DNA of 64,000 nt from Streptomyces roseoverticillatus (GCF_000719265.1 NZ_JOFL01000018.1:62001-126000); one strand, 5' to 3'. Shown: positions 26,035 through 34,662, numbered from the stretch's first letter. Translations and numbers: made by a program. Notes: a model not told the origin generated them from the letters alone.

Positions 26035-26628
26035 TTATGTCCGCAAGGGCCGGGCGGTGCGCGGCCGCACGGGCGGGGTGTCCGGCGCGAGCCGGGCGAG
26101 CCGGCCGCGGGCGAGCCGGGAGAGCTCGGCGGCGGTGACGGCGGCCTCCTCCGCCGGGGCGGCGGCCAGGCGGGTGCGCAGGGAAGCCAGGGAGCGGTCC
26201 AGGGCCTCGTCCGGACGGCAGCCGTCCAGACACAGCACGAAAACGTGGCCGAATCTGTGCTCGTAGGCGGTGTGAGCCCGGCGTAACGCGCGGCGGGCCG
26301 CCTCGGTCGCGGGGGAGGGCGGGGCGCCCGGGGAGCCACGGGGGGCCGTGCGGCCGGAGCTCGTGAACAGGTGCTGGGGGACCGTCTCGTCGGCGAGCGC
26401 CTCGGCCAGGTCGGCGGGGGTGAGCTCGCGGGCGGCGTGCTCCGCCGTGCTCAGCAGGGTGCGCAGGTCGGGGTAGGGCCGCAGGTCGGCGAGGCGGCGG
26501 GCCCAGCGGCGGCTCCCGCAGCAGGCGAGGAGCGCGGCTTCGGCGGCGCCCGGTGCGGCGGAGTTGAGCCGGTCGAGGCCGTGGCGTTCGAGGCCGTGAC
26601 GTTCGCCGTGACGTTCGAAGTGGGACAG
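26035..26628 (-). CDS. OHCU-decarboxylase-like protein with no ATG/GTG start
   Basis: The frame encodes about 197 residues resembling 2-oxo-4-hydroxy-4-carboxy-5-ureidoimidazoline decarboxylase (urate breakdown). LLACCGSRRWARRLADLRPY near the start and TAYEHRFGHVFVLCLDGC near the end fit the family. The usual HP motif after the central helix is absent (ALADETVPQHL occupies that place), so catalysis is doubtful. No ATG, GTG or TTG occurs between the upstream in-frame stop and the conserved region. CTG 26628 (LSHFERHGERHG) with GGGGG seven bases upstream is the best start I can find. The N-terminus is a degenerate ERHG repeat. It could be a rare-start gene, a diverged relative, or a decaying one. 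Confidence 0.6.
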   Translation of the reverse strand: MSHFERHGERHGLERHGLDRLNSAAPGAAEAALLACCGSRRWARRLADLRPYPDLRTLLSTAEHAARELTPADLAEALADETVPQHLFTSSGRTAPRGSPGAPPSPATEAARRALRRAHTAYEHRFGHVFVLCLDGCRPDEALDRSLASLRTRLAAAPAEEAAVTAAELSRLARGRLARLAPDTPPVRPRTARPLRT

Positions 26629-26759
26629 CGCGGGCCCCCGATCTCCGTCGAGTCAAACTGGGCCGCCACCGTAGCGACGCTTATCGGACAGCGGCCGAGC
26701 GGTGCAGGAATTTCATTCGGACGGGGGCGGTTTGCGGCGCGCAGTGGACATGGGCAGTC

Positions 26760-26775
26760 CTTTTGCGGACAAAAG
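26760..26775. promoter_or_regulatory. Inverted repeat upstream of the hexosaminidase gene
   Basis: CTTTTG-CGGA-CAAAAG in an unusually A/T-rich stretch between divergent genes; a possible operator. A second small hairpin, AGACC-GAAA-GGTCT (26796-26809), lies just before the RBS AGGAGG. Confidence 0.4.
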
Positions 26776-26829
26776 CCATTAGTTTTGGGGCAAGTAGACC
26801 GAAAGGTCTCATAAGAGGAGGCTTGCTCC

Positions 26830-28473
26830 ATGGGACTGCGCCTCAGGACGACAAGGGCGTCGGCCGTCCGCGGAACCGTCTGCGCCGGCGTCCTCCTCGT
26901 CACCATGACGCTCATGGGCTGCCCGCGCGAGGGCGGCACCAACCGGCCCGGCCAGGACGACTCGCGCTCCCCGCGGGCCTCCTCCGCCTCGCCCTCGGTG
27001 TCCAGCTCGCCCGCCCGGCAGTCCTCCGCGCAGGCCCCCGTCCCCGCCGGCATCCCCCGCGCCATTCCCGCCGTCCGCTCCGCCGAGTCCGCCCCCGGCC
27101 CCGGCTGGCGGCCCGCCGACGGCGCCCGAGTGATCGCCTCCGGCCCGCTCGCCGACGAGGGCCGCCGGCTCGCCGGCGAGCTGCACCTGCAGTACGCGGC
27201 CGCCGGCCCCGCCCGCTCCGGCGACGTCGAGCTCGCCCAGCGCCCCGGCAGCTCCGGCACCGGCCCGCTCGCGGCCGAGGGCTACGAGCTGACCGCCCGC
27301 GACGGCAGGGTGCTGGTCGCCTCGGCCGGCGAGCCCGGCGTGTTCTACGGCACGCGCACCCTCCTGCAGGCCGTGCGCTCCGGCGGCGGACTCCCCGAAG
27401 GCGTCGTCCGCGACGCCCCGGACCGCGCCCAGCGCGGCCTCCACCTCGACATCGCCCGCAAGCACTTCACCGCCCGCTGGATCGAGGACCGCCTGCGCGA
27501 GCTGTCCGCCCTCAAGCTCAACCAGCTCGCCCTGCACTTCTCCGACGACCAGGGATTCCGCATCGAGAGCGACTCCCACCCCGAGATCGTCTCCAAGCAC
27601 CACCTCACCAAGGCCGAGGTCCGCCGCATCGTGGCCCTCGCCGAGTCCCTGCACGTCACCGTCGTCCCCGAGCTCGACTCGCCCGGCCACCTCGGCGCCG
27701 TCATCGCCGCCCACCCCACGCTGCAGCTGCGCGACGCCGCCGGCACCGCCGCCCGCGGCGCGATCGACATCGCCAACGCCGACTCCGCCCGCATCGTCGA
27801 CGACCTGCTGCGCGAGTACGCCCCCCTCTTCCCCGGGCCGTACTTCCACCTCGGCGCCGACGAATACCGCGCCCTGATGGCCAAGAACCCCGAGGCCTCC
27901 TACCCGCGCCTGGCCGCCCGCGCCAAGGAGAAGTACGGGCCGCGCGCCCGCGTCCAGGACCTGGCCACCGGCTGGCTCAACGACCGTGCCGCCGTCGTGC
28001 GCACCCTCGGCAAGAAGGCCAAGGCGTGGAACGACGGCTTCTTCCCCGGCGGCGTCGTCACCGCGAACAAGGACATCGAGGTCGAGTACTGGACGGGCAA
28101 GGAGATCGGCGCCCGCGCCCCGCAGGACTACCTCAACGAGGGGCGCAAGCTCGTCAACCTCAACGACGAATATCTCTATTACGTCCTCGGCGAGCCCAAC
28201 CAGTTCAGATACCCCACCGGACAGCGCATCTACGAACAGTGGTCGCCGGCCGTGCTGCGCGGCACGGCACCGGTGCCCGCGCCCGCCGGGCCGGACCGGG
28301 TGATGGGCGGCCGGCTCGCCGTCTGGTGCGACCGGGCCGGCGCGCAGACGCCGCAGCAGGTCGCGTCCGGCATCCGGCTGCCGCTCGCGGCGACGGCCCA
28401 GCGGCTGTGGGACGCGCGGCGGCCGGCGCTGCCGTGGCGGGACTTCGCGACGCTGGACGCGCGGGTGCGGTAG
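26830..28473 (+). CDS. Secreted beta-N-acetylhexosaminidase lipoprotein (GH20)
   Basis: 547 residues. Signal with lipobox LMGC (Cys31), then a Ser/Pro linker, a GH20 N-terminal alpha/beta domain (about 95-195) and the catalytic TIM barrel. Barrel landmarks: RGLHLDIARKHF, LKLNQLALHFSDDQGFRIES, VVPELDSPGHLGA and the catalytic pair HLGADEYR (Asp344, Glu345; Asp orients the substrate acetamido group, Glu is the acid). It removes terminal GlcNAc or GalNAc from chitin- or wall-derived saccharides outside the cell. AGGAGG precedes ATG 26830. No DasR-type site is visible upstream. Confidence 0.93.
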   Translation: MGLRLRTTRASAVRGTVCAGVLLVTMTLMGCPREGGTNRPGQDDSRSPRASSASPSVSSSPARQSSAQAPVPAGIPRAIPAVRSAESAPGPGWRPADGARVIASGPLADEGRRLAGELHLQYAAAGPARSGDVELAQRPGSSGTGPLAAEGYELTARDGRVLVASAGEPGVFYGTRTLLQAVRSGGGLPEGVVRDAPDRAQRGLHLDIARKHFTARWIEDRLRELSALKLNQLALHFSDDQGFRIESDSHPEIVSKHHLTKAEVRRIVALAESLHVTVVPELDSPGHLGAVIAAHPTLQLRDAAGTAARGAIDIANADSARIVDDLLREYAPLFPGPYFHLGADEYRALMAKNPEASYPRLAARAKEKYGPRARVQDLATGWLNDRAAVVRTLGKKAKAWNDGFFPGGVVTANKDIEVEYWTGKEIGARAPQDYLNEGRKLVNLNDEYLYYVLGEPNQFRYPTGQRIYEQWSPAVLRGTAPVPAPAGPDRVMGGRLAVWCDRAGAQTPQQVASGIRLPLAATAQRLWDARRPALPWRDFATLDARVR

Positions 28474-28482
28474 CGGTAGCGG

Positions 28483-28640
28483 GTGCGTACGGGTCCCGGC
28501 GGCGCGTGATCCCGCCGGACCCTCGCCGCGGGGGCGGATCGCCGTGGCGGGGGATCCAAGGTGCGGGTCGTCGCCCGGGGACGGGCCTCCGCCGCGGCGG
28601 GCACGTCGAGGATGCCCGGCATCCTCGAATCCGCCGCAGC
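28483..28640 (+). repeat. Mosaic intergenic repeat, copy B, with terminator hairpin
   Basis: Starts GTGCGTACGGGT nine bases after the hexosaminidase stop, as copy A does after its gene. GGGTCCCGGCGG (28491-28502) pairs with CCGCCGGACCC (28512-28522); CCTCGCCGCGG follows. The rest of the 293-base gap holds a run of G/C-rich inverted repeats and no gene. Confidence 0.6.
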
Positions 28641-28710
28641 GGCGATCAGCCCCCGCGGCGGCGACCGGCGGTGCCGAGCCCGCCCGGGCTCGTACGGCGC
28701 GTGCGAAGGC

Positions 28711-28738
28711 CCACCCGGAGGGCCTAACCTCCGGGTGG
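28711..28738 (+). promoter_or_regulatory. Perfect 11-bp inverted repeat containing a -10-like hexamer
   Basis: CCACCCGGAGG-GCCTAA-CCTCCGGGTGG, 28 bases before the glycosyltransferase start. TAACCT (28725-28730) spans loop and right arm, so it may be an operator over the promoter rather than a terminator. Confidence 0.5.
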
Positions 28739-28766
28739 AAGGCACGCGCATCTGAACGAGGGCCCG

Positions 28767-30854
28767 ATGAAGATCGAATTCCTGCTGCACAACGCGTACG
28801 GCATCGGCGGCACCATCCGCTCGACCGTCAACCTCGCCGCCGCCCTCGCGGACCGGCACGAGGTGCGGATCATCAGCGTCAACCGGCCCGTGGACGAGCC
28901 CGAGCTGGTCATCGACCCGCGCGTGCGCCTCACGCCCCTGGTCGACCTGCGCGAGGGCACCGACGGCGACGAGTACGAGGCGCCGCTCAACCAGGAGCCC
29001 AGCGCGATCTTCCGGGACGAGCGCATCGACAACGGCCGCATGGCCGCGACGGCCCTCACCGACCAGCGCGTGCGCGACCACCTCGCCGCCACTGACGCCG
29101 ACGTCGTCATCGCCACCCGCCCCAAGCTGATCGGCTACCTCTCCACGTACGGCTCCGATCGCTACCTGCGCCTGGGCCAGGAGCACCTCACGCACGAGGC
29201 CCACGTCCCCGAGCTGCACGCGGTGATGGACCCGGCGATCTCCGCCCTCGACGCCTTCGCCACCGTCTCCGAGGCCGACGCCGGGCACTACCGGGAGGCC
29301 CTCCCCGACGCCCGCGCGCGCATCCTCTCCATCCCCAACGCCGTCCCCGCCCCCGCCGCGGAGCCCTCCGACGGCACCTCCCACCTGATCGTCTCCGCGG
29401 GCCGGCTCGTCGCCGTCAAGCGCTACGACCGGCTCATCGCCGCCTTCGCGAAGGTCGCCGCGCAGCGCCCCGAGTGGCACCTGCGCATCTACGGCCGCGG
29501 CCCCGCGAAGGCCAAGCTGCGCAAGCAGATCGAGGAGTTCGGCCTGTACGAGCGGATCACGCTCATGGGCGCCCGCTCGCCCATCGAGACCGAGTGGTCC
29601 AAGGGCGCCGTCGCCGCCGTCGCCTCCGACGCCGAGTCCTTCGGCATGACGATCGTCGAGGCCATGCACGCGGGCCTGCCGGTCGTCGCGACCGACTGCC
29701 CGTACGGCCCGCGCGAGATCCTCGCCGACGGCACGGACGGCGTGCTCGTGCCCCTCGACGACTCCGATGCCGTCGACGCCTACGCCGACGCCCTGCTGAA
29801 GGTCACCGGGGACGCCGCCCTGCGCGCCCGCCTCGGCGCCGCCGCCCGCGAGACCGCCGGCCGCTACGAGCCCTCCCGCATCGCCGCCCGCTACGAGGAG
29901 CTGTTCGAGGAGCTGCGCCCGGGCTCCACGACCGTCGCGGAGAAGAAGAAGGGCCTGTTCGGCGGCCTGTTCGGCGGCGGCCGCAAGAAGCAGGCGGCCG
30001 TGGCCGTCCCCGCGCCCGGCCAGATCGCCCACCCGGAGGCCCGCTGCGCCGTCGCCGCCGACGGCTCCCTCGTCGTCCGGCTGCGCGCCGACCAGCTCAC
30101 CGCCGCTGACACGCACCTGCTCCTGCGCCACCGCGGCACCAAGGGCAAGGAGGCCGTGCGCGTGCCGCTCCCCGCCCGCCGCGAGCCCGGCACCTGGGTC
30201 GAGGCCCGCCTCGACCGCGCCGCGCACACCCTGGCCGACGGCCGCTGGGACACCTACGCCGAGCGCTCCGGCGACAAGTCGCGCCGCCGCCTGAGCGCCG
30301 CACTCGTCGAGCAGAAGGGCCTGCTCGGCCTGGACCTCGCGCAGACCGCGGCCGGCGTCGCCGCCGTCGTCCCGTACGAGACGAGCGACGGCTTCCTCGC
30401 CGTCCGCACCTGGCTGCGCCCCGAGCACGCCGAGGCCGGCGAGGTCGTCGTCGGCGACGACGGCATCCGCGTCGCCATCCGCGCGTACGGCACCGAACTC
30501 GGCGAGGGCGGCGAGCTGGTCGCGCGGCTGCGCCACGGCGACGGCTCGGCCGGCGACGTCCGCGCACCGCTGGCGGACGGCTCGGGGACCCTGCCCTACG
30601 AGCCGATGCAGCAGCGGCAGAAGCCGGACGAGGAGCAGGACCTGTGGGACCTGTGGGTGCGGCCGAAGGCGGGCGCGGCGCTCGTGCGCGTCGGCCGGCT
30701 CGCCGGCGACTTCGCCGACCGCAAGGGCGTCGACACCTTCCCGGGCGCCGTCCGCGGCGAGGTGCGGCTGCGCCCGTACTTCACGGTGACGAACGACCTG
30801 ACGATCACGGTGAAGGACGTGGCGAAGGACGGGGCGCAGGAGGACGCGTCGTAA
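28767..30854 (+). CDS. Family 4 glycosyltransferase with long C-terminal extension
   Basis: 695 residues. The first 390 form a GT-B glycosyltransferase: the N-terminal acceptor domain starts MKIEFLLHNAYGIGGTIRST. The donor domain has the GT4 landmarks LIVSAGRLVAVKRYDRLIAA, LRIYGRGPAKAKLRKQIEEF and the E-x7-E region ESFGMTIVEAMHAGLPVVA. A Lys/Gly-rich hinge (EKKKGLFGGLFGGGRKKQ) leads to about 280 residues of beta-rich sequence of unknown fold, which is longer than a standard GT4 enzyme. No signal or membrane helix, so it acts at the cytoplasmic face, perhaps on a wall polymer such as a teichoic acid. Product unknown. Confidence 0.85.
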   Translation: MKIEFLLHNAYGIGGTIRSTVNLAAALADRHEVRIISVNRPVDEPELVIDPRVRLTPLVDLREGTDGDEYEAPLNQEPSAIFRDERIDNGRMAATALTDQRVRDHLAATDADVVIATRPKLIGYLSTYGSDRYLRLGQEHLTHEAHVPELHAVMDPAISALDAFATVSEADAGHYREALPDARARILSIPNAVPAPAAEPSDGTSHLIVSAGRLVAVKRYDRLIAAFAKVAAQRPEWHLRIYGRGPAKAKLRKQIEEFGLYERITLMGARSPIETEWSKGAVAAVASDAESFGMTIVEAMHAGLPVVATDCPYGPREILADGTDGVLVPLDDSDAVDAYADALLKVTGDAALRARLGAAARETAGRYEPSRIAARYEELFEELRPGSTTVAEKKKGLFGGLFGGGRKKQAAVAVPAPGQIAHPEARCAVAADGSLVVRLRADQLTAADTHLLLRHRGTKGKEAVRVPLPARREPGTWVEARLDRAAHTLADGRWDTYAERSGDKSRRRLSAALVEQKGLLGLDLAQTAAGVAAVVPYETSDGFLAVRTWLRPEHAEAGEVVVGDDGIRVAIRAYGTELGEGGELVARLRHGDGSAGDVRAPLADGSGTLPYEPMQQRQKPDEEQDLWDLWVRPKAGAALVRVGRLAGDFADRKGVDTFPGAVRGEVRLRPYFTVTNDLTITVKDVAKDGAQEDAS

Positions 30855-30890
30855 CGGGGCGCGGGAGGACGCGTAGCGCTCGCGCGGGCC

Positions 30891-30914
30891 GGCCCGGCGG
30901 AGATCCGCCGGGCC
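30891..30914 (+). terminator. Hairpin after the glycosyltransferase gene
   Basis: GGCCCGGCGG-AGAT-CCGCCGGGCC, a 10-bp stem with a 4-base loop, 37 bases after the stop. Confidence 0.65.
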
Positions 30915-30944
30915 GCGGCACGGTTCGGCCGGAGCGGCCGGCGA

Positions 30945-31005
30945 TCCTGCCGCCGCCGCAACGGCGCGCGACCACGTCGGCGAGGGTCAGGCGGAACGCC
31001 CGGCC
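30945..31005 (-). repeat. Mosaic intergenic repeat, copy C
   Basis: Contains CCTGCCGCCGCCGCAACGGC, then GCGCGACCACGTCGGCGAGG and GTCAGGCGGAACGCC. Its second half is the reverse complement of the first half of copy A. The whole 487-base gap (30855-31341) holds only this, the terminator hairpin and the promoter of the DUF4328 gene; I see no gene in it. Confidence 0.55.
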
Positions 31006-31341
31006 GGGGAACCGGCGCGCGTACGTCATGACCCACCGGGACGGTAGACGGCCGGGGCCGCCACCCCCCACAGGAGAGGCCCCGACCGCCGTCCGGTGTG
31101 GACCCTGGTGGGGCCCACACCTCCTACAGCGCCGCAGGCCATCAATTCGTCACACTGTCACACCGGCCGGTGCGCGGCCCCCGCGCCGGGGTGCCGGAGA
31201 CGCTTTCTGGACGAAGCCGGGTCACTGCCCGTAACGTGCGGGTCCGCGCCGCTGCCGGTGCGCATCTCTCGCTTGTTGGTCCCAGTGGCCGGGGCAAACC
31301 GGACGAACCGGAAGCCGGTCACTCCCAGGGGGTTCTCACCT

Positions 31342-32337
31342 ATGTATCCGTGCGGTAACTGCCGCGCCGCCGCCGTCGGCCCGGACGGCCGCTGTGCCGC
31401 CTGCGGTGCCTACCAGCAGGCCGCCGCCATGGCGCCCGGTCCCGCGCCCGCCTACCCGTACGCCCCCGCGATGCCGGCCGCCCCGATGCCCGTCGGCGGC
31501 GTCGACCTGCGCCGCGGCCTGCGGATCGGGCTGATGGTCGCGCTCGGCGTGAGCGTTGCGGTCACGCTGGCCGTCTTCTGGGCCGGCACGCAGACGCGCA
31601 TGGCGCTGCAGGACATGCTGGACAACGGCGTGTCCGGCACCACGGAGGGGGACCTGCAGGACGCGCAGGCCGCGGCCACGGTGACCACGGTGCTGTCCTT
31701 CCTGTCCACGGCCGCGACGGCCACGCTGTGGGCCGTCTGGTTCCGGCGCGCCCGGATCAACGCCGAGTTCTTCGCGCCCGGCGGCCACCGGTTCGGCACC
31801 GGCTGGGCGGCGGGCGCGTGGTTCACGCCGGTCGTCAACCTCTGGTTCCCCAAGCAGATCGCCAACGACATCTATAAAGCCAGCGCCCTGCCCGGCGCCC
31901 GCGCCCCCAAGGGTCTGCTGAACTCCTGGTGGACGCTGTGGATCGCCGCCATGGTCTGCAAGATCGTCTCGTCCGCGCTGAGCGCCGGCGCCAGCGCGCG
32001 GATCGCCACCAAGGGCTACGACGGCTCGACCTGGCGCGAGGACGTCGAGGCGCTGCAGAACTCGGTGAACGTCGCGAGCTTCGGCACGCTGCTGATGGCC
32101 GTGGCCGGTGTCCTGGCCCTCCTCGTCGTCCGCCAGCTCGGCGGCCTGCAGGAGCAGCGCGCGATGGCGGGCCCGGCCGGCATGCCCGGCATGCCCGGCG
32201 CGCACGGCGGACCCGTGCCTGCCGGTGTGCCGTACGGCGCGCCCGGGTATGTCCCCGGGCAGCAGCCCGGCGGCCCCGCGGCCGGCTGGCCCCACCCGCC
32301 GCAGAATCCTTACGGCAGCGGGCCGGCGGGCTACTGA
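31342..32337 (+). CDS. DUF4328 membrane protein with N-terminal zinc ribbon
   Basis: 331 residues. A CxxC-x10-CxxC ribbon begins the protein (MYPCGNC, then RCAACGA), followed by a Pro/Ala linker. Four hydrophobic helices follow, at about 55-78, 112-135, 193-212 and 240-262, including the DUF4328 signature region WAVWFRRARINAEFFAPGG and GAWFTPVVNLWFPKQIANDI. The tail is Gly/Pro-rich. ATG 31342 has AGGGGG upstream. Function unknown. It lies just before an ECF sigma gene on the same strand but with its own spacing. Confidence 0.88.
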   Translation: MYPCGNCRAAAVGPDGRCAACGAYQQAAAMAPGPAPAYPYAPAMPAAPMPVGGVDLRRGLRIGLMVALGVSVAVTLAVFWAGTQTRMALQDMLDNGVSGTTEGDLQDAQAAATVTTVLSFLSTAATATLWAVWFRRARINAEFFAPGGHRFGTGWAAGAWFTPVVNLWFPKQIANDIYKASALPGARAPKGLLNSWWTLWIAAMVCKIVSSALSAGASARIATKGYDGSTWREDVEALQNSVNVASFGTLLMAVAGVLALLVVRQLGGLQEQRAMAGPAGMPGMPGAHGGPVPAGVPYGAPGYVPGQQPGGPAAGWPHPPQNPYGSGPAGY

Positions 32338-32371
32338 GCCACGGAATCTCCGAGTGGTGCAGGATGAGGGC

Positions 32372-33097
32372 GTGCAGGGGGACGACGCCGAGCTGACGGC
32401 CGCGGTGAACGCGGCCCAGGGTGGGGACGAGACGGCATTCCGTACGGTCTACCGCTCCGTGCAGCCCCGCCTGCTCGGATACGTACGGACACTCGTCGGC
32501 GAGGCCGACGCGGAGGACGTGGCTTCCGAGGCGTGGCTGCAGATAGCCCGCGACCTCGGCCGGTTCAGCGGCGACGCGGACCGCTTCCGGGGCTGGGCCG
32601 CGCGCATCGCGCGCAACCGCGCCCTGGACCACATACGCATGCGCGGCCGGCGCCCGGCCATCGGCGGCGACGAGAGCGAGCTCGCCGGACGCGCGGCCGA
32701 CGCCGACACCGCCGGGGAGGCCCTGGAGGCCCTCGGCACCGGCAACACCCTCGCGCTGATAGCGCAGCTCCCGCAGGACCAGGCCGAGGCCGTCGTGCTG
32801 CGCGTCGTCGTCGGCCTCGACGCGAAGAGCGCGGCCGGGGTGCTCGGCAAACGCCCGGGCGCGGTGCGCACCGCCGCGCACCGCGGGCTGCGCCGGCTGG
32901 CCGAAATGGTCACGGCGGGAACCAACGGGGTCGATGCGGCGACCGGGACCGTGGGGGCGAACGGATCGGTGCCGGCGGGGAAGCGGGTCACCGAAGCCGT
33001 CCCCCAGCAGCGGCGGGCACACCCCGGGGACCACCCCGGAGCGAACGCTTCTGCCGGTGTGACGCAAATGCGTGCTCGGACGCAGAAGGACATGTGA
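32372..33097 (+). CDS. ECF-type RNA polymerase sigma factor
   Basis: 241 residues. Region 2 is clear: ETAFRTVYRSVQPRLLGYVR, the DAEDVASEAWLQIARDLGRF helix and WAARIARNRALDHIRM. Region 4 follows from about 130: LPQDQAEAVVLRVVVGLDAK, then SAAGVLGKRPGAVRTAAHRGLRRL. About 45 residues of unstructured tail follow. GTG 32372 with AGGATGAGG upstream is preferred; GTGs at 32354 and 32357 are alternatives. The stop overlaps the next gene (TGATG), which encodes a membrane protein, as is common for sigma/anti-sigma pairs. Confidence 0.92.
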   Translation: MQGDDAELTAAVNAAQGGDETAFRTVYRSVQPRLLGYVRTLVGEADAEDVASEAWLQIARDLGRFSGDADRFRGWAARIARNRALDHIRMRGRRPAIGGDESELAGRAADADTAGEALEALGTGNTLALIAQLPQDQAEAVVLRVVVGLDAKSAAGVLGKRPGAVRTAAHRGLRRLAEMVTAGTNGVDAATGTVGANGSVPAGKRVTEAVPQQRRAHPGDHPGANASAGVTQMRARTQKDM

Positions 33098-34479
33098 TGG
33101 CGGACGACCACCGGTACGACTGGCTGGAAGACTGGCTGGACGACGACGCCGTGGAGCGCTTGCTGAACGGCTCGCCCGCCGCCGGTCCGGTGCGGGACAG
33201 CGCAGCTGCCGACGAAGACATGACGGCCGAACCGGCCGACGACGCCCCTGCGAACGGGGCTGTGCGCGACGGCTCCGCCGCGGGCACCGGTGCCACCGCT
33301 GGCGGCTCGGCGGCCGGCGCCGGCTCCGCCGTGCGCGACGGCGCTGCGCCGGACAGTACGGACCGGACGGCGGGTGCTGCCTCGGGCGCGCCGGGCGGCC
33401 GCGCCGGCAGCCCCGCGCCGGACGGCGCCCCCGTCCCGGCCGAGGCCGAGCGGCTGGTCGCCGCTCTTCGCGAACTCGTGCCGCCGCCGGCCGTGGACGG
33501 CGTGCCGCTGTCCGGGGAGGAGGCCGCGCTGGCCGCCTTCCGGGAGGCGAGGGCCGCCACGGCGACCTCCGCCACGGCCGCCACGGCCACGGCCGCCACG
33601 GCGACCTCCGTCGCGGCCGCCGCCGCTCCCGTCGCGCCCGAGCCCGCGCCCGAGCCCGAACCCTCCGTGCGGCTCGGCGTCCTCGCCGCCCCGCGCCGTC
33701 GGCTCTTCTCCCGCTGGCAGCCCGTCAAGGCCGCGCTGGCCATGGCCCTCGCGGGCTGTGCGATCGGCGGGGTCGCGGTGGCCGCCGGCGCGGGCGTGCT
33801 GCCCGCGCCCTTCGGCCGGGCGGGCGGGGAGCCCGCGGCCGCGCCCAGCGTGTCCGCCTTCGGCGACGACCCCGCGGGGGGCGTCTCCCCGGACGGCCGC
33901 CGCGTGCCCGGCGCCTCGCCGTCCCGCGGCCGGGACGGCGGCCCGAGCGGCAGCGGCACCCCGGACGGGTCCGGCAGCTCCGCGCCCGGCGCGGGCAGGA
34001 GCCGTACGCCCGGCGAAAGGAACGAGCCCGCGGGCTCCCCGTCCGCCTCGCCGCGCCCCGGCAAGAGCGGCGGCAAGGACGACACCGGCCGCGGTGACAG
34101 CGCGAAGCCCGGCACGGCCTGGGCCGTCCGCATGTGCCGCGACTACCTGGACGCCCAGAAGAACCACGGCAACGCCGTCGACGAGGACGACGTCCGCACG
34201 CTGGAGCGCGCCGCCGGCATCGGCAGCGCCGTCGACCTGCGCGCCTTCTGCGAGCGCCTGGTCAAGGCGGACGACGCCGCCCGTTCCGGCGCGGCCACCG
34301 GAGCCGGCGGTCTCACCGGCGGCCGGACGGGCTCCGTCACCGGTGGCGACGCGGGTGACACCGGCATCCGCGACGGCGGTGTGAACGGAGTATTCCGCCT
34401 TGTGCCGCCCGTCCGGAGCAGTACGGGTTTCGGCGCTCCGGCCCCGGGTGTGACGTTTTCCGACCCCGCGGCGCTGTAG
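33097..34479 (+). CDS. Single-pass membrane protein coupled to the sigma factor (possible anti-sigma factor)
   Basis: 460 residues, Ala/Gly/Pro-rich. The cytoplasmic N-terminus (MADDHRYDWLEDWLDDDAVE) is acidic and followed by long low-complexity stretches. One conserved-looking patch (AERLVAALRELVPPP, then GEEAALAAFREAR) could be the sigma-binding element. One membrane helix lies near 214-236 (AALAMALAGCAIGGVAVAAG). The outside part has a Ser/Pro linker and a compact C-terminal domain (CRDYLDAQKNHGNAVDEDDV, two cysteines). No zinc-binding HxxxCxxC motif is seen, so it is not a classic ZAS protein. Role inferred from translational coupling. Confidence 0.75.
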   Translation: MADDHRYDWLEDWLDDDAVERLLNGSPAAGPVRDSAAADEDMTAEPADDAPANGAVRDGSAAGTGATAGGSAAGAGSAVRDGAAPDSTDRTAGAASGAPGGRAGSPAPDGAPVPAEAERLVAALRELVPPPAVDGVPLSGEEAALAAFREARAATATSATAATATAATATSVAAAAAPVAPEPAPEPEPSVRLGVLAAPRRRLFSRWQPVKAALAMALAGCAIGGVAVAAGAGVLPAPFGRAGGEPAAAPSVSAFGDDPAGGVSPDGRRVPGASPSRGRDGGPSGSGTPDGSGSSAPGAGRSRTPGERNEPAGSPSASPRPGKSGGKDDTGRGDSAKPGTAWAVRMCRDYLDAQKNHGNAVDEDDVRTLERAAGIGSAVDLRAFCERLVKADDAARSGAATGAGGLTGGRTGSVTGGDAGDTGIRDGGVNGVFRLVPPVRSSTGFGAPAPGVTFSDPAAL

Positions 34480-34614
34480 GAAGTGAAGCCGACTGGTCAT
34501 CGGCTGCGCATGAGCCGGAGTTCCCCCCATACCGTCGGCTCAAGCGCATCGGCGCGGGCGGGGCTCTTCCCCCGGCTCTGCCCGCGCCCCCCTCTCTTCT
34601 CCGCGCCCCGCCGC

Positions 34615-34662
34615 TAGAGTCCGGTTGAGGAACGTACGCAAACGTCCGTAAGCGTCCGCAAC
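34615..34662 (+). promoter_or_regulatory. Promoter with three phased 10-bp direct repeats
   Basis: TAGAGT (34615-34620) is a -10 candidate. AACGTACGCA, AACGTCCGTA and AGCGTCCGCA follow end to end at 34631-34660, one helical turn apart, in the likely 5' leader of the mutase gene. Confidence 0.5.

Noticed and set aside
26796..26809. AGACC-GAAA-GGTCT as a DasR (dre) site for the hexosaminidase
   Set aside because: The half-sites are in the opposite order to the DasR consensus (GGTCT before AGACC). It is better read as a small GAAA-loop hairpin.
31096..31341. An N-terminal extension of the DUF4328 protein
   Set aside because: The upstream frame lacks any conserved pattern and the ATG at 31342 has an RBS and begins on the zinc ribbon.
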